Source: Cymbomonas tetramitiformis (Eukaryota > Chlorophyta > Pyramimonadophyceae > Pyramimonadales > Pyramimonadaceae). Taken from it: a stretch of 64,000 nucleotides of DNA. The stretch covers positions 1 to 64,000 of the forward strand of contig LGRX02033450.1 of NCBI GenBank assembly GCA_001247695.2. Direction: 5' to 3'. The notes beneath the pieces are model-generated. The model was not told the origin of the DNA. It did not search any database and worked only from the letters and a program-made list of their open reading frames with translations. Shown one piece after another: positions 58,951 to 64,000 of this stretch; the first letter of the stretch is position 1; each line of letters starts with the position of its first letter. The position numbers and the translations under genes were made by a program.

Positions 58951-60289
58951 ACACTTATTAAATAAATAGCACCACGCGAATGATATACAACGCACTCTAT
59001 TAAATCGTTAGTTGGATGATGCTATACAAATATATGCATGCTAGCACAGGCAAACAGGTATAGCAAGCAAGCATATTCAAGAAACATTCACGGCATTCAC
59101 AAATCACAACTTAAAATATGACACAGTTAATATTGTTTTACACATTCGTTCTAGACTAGGCTTCTACTTAAAGGGTTCACCAGTCCAAGGCAACAGGTGA
59201 AACTGGCCTACAAAGTTAGCAACAGGTAAAAATATCGAAATCTATGCCGTTCCCCGCCTGCAACACACGAACACGGAATCTGTCAGCACATTGGGAATCA
59301 AACCCGATATACCGACAGCCGGTACTTCGTCCTCGGGTGGAAGGTTACTCACCAGATATCTTAATTTTGACAGCAGACTAGGACCAGTTCAACAGGAGGT
59401 CTGAAATTACTACAAGAAATCAACCTGCGTAAACAATGCAGGGCAACGGAAGTCAACGCCGCCAGCAACGTTGCTGGCGGCTTCAGAAGAAGGACAGCGT
59501 CAGCACGGCAACCTGCAAAAATACGAAACGCTGGTCAGTAAAGATGTTGGGAATCGAACCCAAACCGCCGGGCTGTAAAGAAACCCGCCGGTCTCCGAGT
59601 GTGCCAGGGGCACGACGACAGATGCTCGGAGATATGTTTTTGATTGAACGTGCAAAGGTACACAATTCGGATTTTTATAATATACTGGATCAGGGCCAGA
59701 TTGAGGTACAAACGATAATTCGGTTCCGAGTTCTGAAGGCTAAACACTTCTCAAGTGCTCTACTTATTCACTCGTCACTCAGGTTGCAGGGTCAACCACT
59801 CGAGAGCCGATGTCACACTTCGGCTCAACGTTCAGTTCCCGATCCGATCTCATTTCTAATTCCGATTCGTCATTCTCGATTCAGATGTTATGCCAACAGG
59901 CTGACACGATGACTGCCCCACAGTACTGTCATACTACTGTACTGTCATACTGTCATACTGTCATAGTCATACGTCATACTGTCATAACCTTAATATCTGA
60001 TATTCGATTTCATTGTCTTTTCAACCCCGATGCGAATCTGACCATTCTTCTAGGGTCTGACTGAGTTCCACGATGACACCCCCCACAGTACTGTCATACT
60101 ACTATAGTGTCATACTGTCATACTGTCATAGTGTCATAGTGTCATACTGTCATACCCCGGACATCTGGTATTCATTCTCATCGTGATTTCAAGCCCAATT
60201 TCACTGTCATCGTGCCAATCCCAGATTACCCCCGATGACACACATACGGACGCATAGGCATATCGGCTCACGCTGTGCCTCCGGGCACA
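58951..60289 (-). repeat. 3' LTR region of Gypsy-2 (left limit unknown)
   Basis: On the minus strand, TGTGCCCGGAGGCACAGCG follows a polypurine tract, so an LTR should begin at 60289 and run leftward. The 5' LTR is outside the window, so the LTR length and the virus border cannot be fixed. The stretch holds microsatellite-like repeats (59925-60165) and two T-arm-like sequences near 59287 and 59545. No gene is seen in it. Confidence 0.5.
59925..60165. repeat. ACTGTCATACTGTCAT microsatellite clusters
   Basis: Two clusters (about 59925-59985 and 60085-60155) of CATACTGT-like units, separated by unique sequence. Both begin with a similar CCCCACAGTACTGTCATACT stretch, as if one arose by duplication of the other. 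Confidence 0.8.
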
Positions 60290-60290
60290 A

Positions 60291-60303
60291 CTCTCCCCCC
60301 CTT
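60291..60303 (-). promoter_or_regulatory. Polypurine tract of Gypsy-2
   Basis: The minus strand reads AAGGGGGGGAGAG immediately before TTGTGCCC, the likely LTR start. Confidence 0.65.
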
Positions 60304-60477
60304 AGGAGTGGTCTACCTCCTGGGATCACTCCGCTAAGGTACCCATCTAAGTTCCAGTTCTTAGGTTCTCTGGTTCCTTGCTGTTTCCAGTTCTTAGGTT
60401 CTCTGGTTCCTCTTCGAGCATAGTTCGCCTGCCGCTACCAGGGCACCACTTTCAAGAAGAAGGGTGCCACTTGGAAT

Positions 60478-63400
60478 CTAAAGCGGGTCTTCAGTGTCGC
60501 GGAGGCGTAAATGTCGGAAAGGTTGTCGTAGCAGTAGTGCTGGTACGGGGTATACACTCGCAGATTGACCTGCTCCAGTCTGCTGCGGGTGAGGTCCAAG
60601 CTGAGCAGTCTCTGGGTGAGCACCGGTTGCCCATCTGCACGCACACGGTGTCGAAGTAGTACAGCGTAGCAGGGGCGAGGGTGGTGCTGAGTTCGTCCAT
60701 ATGCAGGTGGGTTTCATGTACTGCGTACCATACATGCAGTAGGTACACACCAGCGGTGGGGGAAGCTGGCGCATCATAGGGCGAAGCCGTAGCGCGTTAG
60801 GAAAGCGACCTCTGGGGTTTTCCATGAACCAATGTTTTGGCTCTAGGCAGTCAATGATCTGCAATGCTCGTCGTACAATTTTGTCAGCCAGGGGAAGGTC
60901 AGGGGGTCCACCAGTGGTGCGCGCTTGACTGTACTGCCTGCAGGGGGGACTTGCCCAAATAACATCGAAGAATCCAGGCGGGTATTGCTTGTAGTCCCAT
61001 TGCAGGATGTCACACACATGAGTGGGTTGCCAGATATGCCCGGAGTCGAGGGTCACCACTGAGGCGGAGGGGAAGCAATTTAGGAATTCCCTCTCTACTG
61101 AGCCAGTACCGCTGAAAAGTACGAGAATCCTGGGCGTGCGGGTTGTTTTTGCCTGTATTGCCAGCAGCTCTGTCACCAGTGCCAACGACCCATCTTCCAC
61201 GCGCTCCTGGCGTTCCCACGGCAGGGGGATATCATCTTCCATCTGTTCGAGCTGGTCCAGTTCATCGCAGGGATTGGTGATGAGGTGGGCCAGTGTCATT
61301 CCGGCTTGAGCGGAGTGACGGCCACGCTGCTCGCGTCGCCGAGTGGCTTCGTCGCGGACTTGCGCTTCCATGTGCAGTCTCGCTTGCTCGAATTCACGAA
61401 GTTGTTGAAGTGGACTTCCGCGTTCAAGTTTGTCACGCGTCCTCCATTGGTCGTGAGCTTTGGAGTAGCCAGTCCAGCGAACCTTCCACTCTTCCACCTC
61501 CTTTCCTCGAACAGACCGCACTCGACGTGCAAGGATACGCTCAACGTGTGCTTCCTTCTGACCGTCCACTACCACCTCTTCAGGTACTGCTAGGTGATCG
61601 CGTGCGGCAAAAGCATCTTGACCGCTGGTGTACGGTTTGAGGCGATGTTGAGCGAACACGTCGTGAATCCGCCAGTGAGGAGGGAGGCGTAGGCGGTAGG
61701 CTACTGGAGCTCCTCTGTCGGCCTCGGGCATGGTCATCTGTATATCGCTGAAGAAGCGTTCGGTCACAGGAACTGGTCCATGCCAGCGCTTGGTCAGTTT
61801 CCTACAGATGGAGCGATCCATCACCTTCTCCGTAAGGTGTTTCGCCTCTATCCAGACCAGATCTCCAACAGCATACTCCCGCTGCCCGTGTCTGCGATCA
61901 AACTGTTCGCGCTGTCGCTGTTGAGCCAGCTCCAACCGCTGCCTGGCGTCCCGCAGCTGCGACGAAAATTTCACAGCCACTTCGTGTGCGGTGCCTACTC
62001 CCCCAGTTCGTCGTCCAGCGGTGGACTGCGCGGCCTCCAGGAAAAGATCCAACTGCGACAGCGGCGAGAACCCGAACACCAGTTCAAACGGCGTGAAGCC
62101 AGTAGATTCACTCCTGGAGTCATTGATCGCGAACTCCACGTTAGTGGTGAACAGATCCCAGTCCTCCACATTGGCGTCAACAAAGGACCTGAGCATGTCC
62201 TCAATAACCCTGTTGCTGTGTTCCGCCTGGCCGTCAGACCGAGGGTTGTACGGCGTGGTACGAGCCACTTTCACACCCATCAGTCTCATGAGTTCCTGCC
62301 AGAAAGCATCTTGAAACCGCGGGTCACGATCAGAGACAATCTTCATAGGCGCGCCATGTAAGCGCCACACCGAGTCAAAGTAGATTCTGGCCACCACAGC
62401 TGCGGAGCTGTCGCCGAAGTTCATTGGCACAACGTGGACCATCTTCGTCAGCTTGCAGGTGAAGGCCACGAAAGCATCATTGCCCCTCTCCGATACCGGC
62501 AGGCCGGTGACGAAGTCCACCGCGACATCCTGCCATGGCCTGTTCGGGATGCTGTGAGGGTTTAGCAACCCATCCGGGTAAGTTCCCCGCGGTCTCACTG
62601 ATTGGCACACTGCGCAGGATGCAACCCAGGTGCCCACATCTTCTGCGGCACCACGCCAATAGAAGCGTCGCAGCACCCTCTCCAGAGTCTTGTCTCGCCC
62701 AGTATGGCCTGAGGACAATGACTCATGAGCATGGCGAATCACTACTTCTCGAAGTGGAGAGTCCTCCCCCAGCACCAACTGATATCTCCCTGCTGCGGTC
62801 CTCCAAACCACTTCACCCACCAGCCTGAAGTCCTGTAGGCATTGGTGTGGTGCCGCCTTCACTTTCTCCCGCAGCGAACGAAGTGTCCCCTCTCGGGTGT
62901 ACTCCGCTTTCAACGCACGCAGGAACTTTGAGTCCGACTGCTGGGAGGATGCGTCTCTGAAGGCTGCTGCCTCACCTGTCCTTATCACAGCGGGGGCCGT
63001 TCGCGGGTGCCTCACGCGTGCCGGCTGTGGTTTGGCGGGAGGGGCGTGTACTATCAGAACAGGCCAACGAAGGTCGAAGGCCTTCCCATCTGGGTTCTCG
63101 AAGAACTGATTGGGCTCGCCCTTATCATCGTGAGTAGGGATGACCTCCACGATCTGCATATTGGCCTTTCTGAAAAGTTTGCGCCACGCGGGGAGCTTGG
63201 ACTGGTGATCTGGTAGAACGAAGACTGCTGAGGTGTTTTCTGGGTCTGCCTTCCATTCTGCGATATACTTGTTCAAAATCGCCTCCACCGTAATGTGCTT
63301 GGAGTTATATGGAGGGTTACACCAAACCCGAAGGCCCCTCCATTTCTCTGAAAGGCAGTCTGTCCAGAATCTATCCGCCTGTCTGTTGCGGCCGCCAAAG

Positions 63401-64000
63401 TCACAACAGGCGTCCACATCGAAGGGTCCAAACTTCTCGGCGTACTTCGAGGAGTACTCTGCTCGGACACGCCAATTCTGTGAGTCTTCGGGGGGAGTCT
63501 GCCGTTTTTGCGGGTGAAGGACCGGGGATGGAGCTGACTGCTGGGGCGCCTGCTGCGGGGATGGTGAGCTCACTGGCACCTTCTCAGTGGGCGCCTCCGA
63601 TGCGTCAGCTCGTGATGGCGTTCGCGTCTTCGGTGACGCCAACTGTGGAGGCGCTGGAGTCGTAGGGGCTCTTCCAGCGCGTGACATGCTCCTCGTTATC
63701 CTTATCTGAGGTGGAGCTCTGTCAGGGGGTTGGTGTGGGGCTTCTGTCGGCTTCGCGCTATCAGCTTCAGGCCAATCAGGCATGTCGAAGTCGAGGTGAT
63801 CCTCCTTCATTCCCTTATAGAGCTTCGGATTAACGAGAGCGATGGTCTCCCCCATGTCCATGGCCTGTTCCGCCACGGAGAGGGTCTCCACTGCTGAGAG
63901 CCAACAGTCAACCGTCTGAGCCCAGTGGGGATGAGCTGCGGGTGGTGAGCTGGAGAAGCATTCAGACTCCAGCGTTGCCAGAGGGTCTTTCGGCAGGTCT
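60478..64000 (-). CDS. Gypsy-2 polyprotein: NPPY methyltransferase, integrase, chromodomain and C5 methyltransferase (5' end outside window)
   Basis: The minus-strand frame is open from the window edge to 60478. Numbered from codon 63891, residues 140-285 form an amino-methyltransferase-like domain (FDVDACCD, then VWCNPPYN at about 189-196), like phage Dam-type N6-adenine enzymes. Residues 385-432 are the integrase zinc finger (HTG...CAVC). Integrase core residues are D459, D521 and E557. About 770-820 is a chromodomain (VERILARRV, WKVRWTGYS, TRDKLER). About 917-1137 is a C5 methyltransferase of the short viral type (VLFSGTGSVE, VIWASPPCRQYSQ, HWFMENPRG, CTYCMYG, CIWTN). The last 90 residues look frameshifted relative to the viral homologue. 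RT and RNase H should lie to the right of the window. Confidence 0.88.
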   Translation of the reverse strand, partial: DLPKDPLATLESECFSSSPPAAHPHWAQTVDCWLSAVETLSVAEQAMDMGETIALVNPKLYKGMKEDHLDFDMPDWPEADSAKPTEAPHQPPDRAPPQIRITRSMSRAGRAPTTPAPPQLASPKTRTPSRADASEAPTEKVPVSSPSPQQAPQQSAPSPVLHPQKRQTPPEDSQNWRVRAEYSSKYAEKFGPFDVDACCDFGGRNRQADRFWTDCLSEKWRGLRVWCNPPYNSKHITVEAILNKYIAEWKADPENTSAVFVLPDHQSKLPAWRKLFRKANMQIVEVIPTHDDKGEPNQFFENPDGKAFDLRWPVLIVHAPPAKPQPARVRHPRTAPAVIRTGEAAAFRDASSQQSDSKFLRALKAEYTREGTLRSLREKVKAAPHQCLQDFRLVGEVVWRTAAGRYQLVLGEDSPLREVVIRHAHESLSSGHTGRDKTLERVLRRFYWRGAAEDVGTWVASCAVCQSVRPRGTYPDGLLNPHSIPNRPWQDVAVDFVTGLPVSERGNDAFVAFTCKLTKMVHVVPMNFGDSSAAVVARIYFDSVWRLHGAPMKIVSDRDPRFQDAFWQELMRLMGVKVARTTPYNPRSDGQAEHSNRVIEDMLRSFVDANVEDWDLFTTNVEFAINDSRSESTGFTPFELVFGFSPLSQLDLFLEAAQSTAGRRTGGVGTAHEVAVKFSSQLRDARQRLELAQQRQREQFDRRHGQREYAVGDLVWIEAKHLTEKVMDRSICRKLTKRWHGPVPVTERFFSDIQMTMPEADRGAPVAYRLRLPPHWRIHDVFAQHRLKPYTSGQDAFAARDHLAVPEEVVVDGQKEAHVERILARRVRSVRGKEVEEWKVRWTGYSKAHDQWRTRDKLERGSPLQQLREFEQARLHMEAQVRDEATRRREQRGRHSAQAGMTLAHLITNPCDELDQLEQMEDDIPLPWERQERVEDGSLALVTELLAIQAKTTRTPRILVLFSGTGSVEREFLNCFPSASVVTLDSGHIWQPTHVCDILQWDYKQYPPGFFDVIWASPPCRQYSQARTTGGPPDLPLADKIVRRALQIIDCLEPKHWFMENPRGRFPNALRLRPMMRQLPPPLVCTYCMYGTQYMKPTCIWTNSAPPSPLLRCTTSTPCACRWATGAHPETAQLGPHPQQTGAGQSASVYPVPALLLRQPFRHLRLRDTEDPL

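Noticed and set aside
59280..59600. Possible tRNA genes on the minus strand (TTGGGTTCGATTCCCAA T-arm near 59545 and a similar one near 59287)
   Set aside because: The T-arm is good, but no matching acceptor stem or proper anticodon arm could be built. At most a tRNA-derived repeat.

Overview
The window reads as nuclear DNA of a eukaryotic alga, most likely a green alga. Support comes from spliced retroelements, Ty3/Gypsy elements that carry DNA methyltransferases, a split-repeat DIRS/PAT element of the kind described from Volvox (Kangaroo), and a non-LTR element of the dual-endonuclease Dualen/RandI type first described in Chlamydomonas. The species cannot be named from the sequence alone. 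There is no rRNA operon, no confident tRNA gene and no clear single-copy housekeeping gene. Almost everything is mobile or viral.

Layout. 1-8.5 kb: short repeats, a TA-flanked MITE, about 180-bp satellite units, a minus-strand retroelement fragment, 192-bp repeats and a RecQ-like helicase with one in-frame TAG. 8.5-10.5 kb: a complete stand-alone cytosine-C5 DNA methyltransferase. 12.7-15.6 kb: two diverged copies of a gag-like gene arranged head to head as a long inverted repeat. 15.6-26.3 kb: a 5'-truncated Gypsy element (Gypsy-1) with gag-like, membrane-protein, RT-RNase H, DNMT3-like, integrase, PHD-finger and second methyltransferase-like segments, then a 3' LTR and a partial second LTR. 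26.5-58.95 kb: an AT-rich endogenous polinton-like virus (PLV) with fibre-like proteins, major capsid protein, probable minor capsid protein, a small NCLDV/PLV-type protein, a class-3 lipase-like gene and its own methyltransferase. The PLV is split by a very large Dualen-like LINE (28.9-45.8 kb) and by a complete DIRS element (50.0-55.4 kb). 58.95-64 kb: the 3' half of a second Gypsy element (Gypsy-2) with an NPPY-type methyltransferase, integrase, chromodomain and a C-terminal C5 methyltransferase, running off the right edge.

How the parts relate. DNA methylation recurs throughout: methyltransferase or methyltransferase-like domains are seen in the stand-alone gene, Gypsy-1 (two), the DIRS element, the PLV and Gypsy-2 (two). 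The two Gypsy elements pair a C5-type and an amino-type (NPPY-like) domain in opposite orders around the integrase, and each adds a chromatin-reader module (PHD or chromodomain). The PLV methyltransferase and the one at the end of Gypsy-2 belong to one subfamily and lie about 3 kb apart, which suggests gene exchange between virus and retrotransposon.

The PLV is decayed. Several genes carry single frameshifts, some in homopolymers, so sequencing indels cannot be excluded for those. The DIRS insertion rejoins cleanly and shows the broken lipase gene on both sides. The Dualen insertion is flanked by an AT-rich direct repeat at the start codon of a fibre gene. Left uncovered: no PLV packaging ATPase, polymerase or integrase gene was seen, and the 5' half of Gypsy-2 is outside the window.
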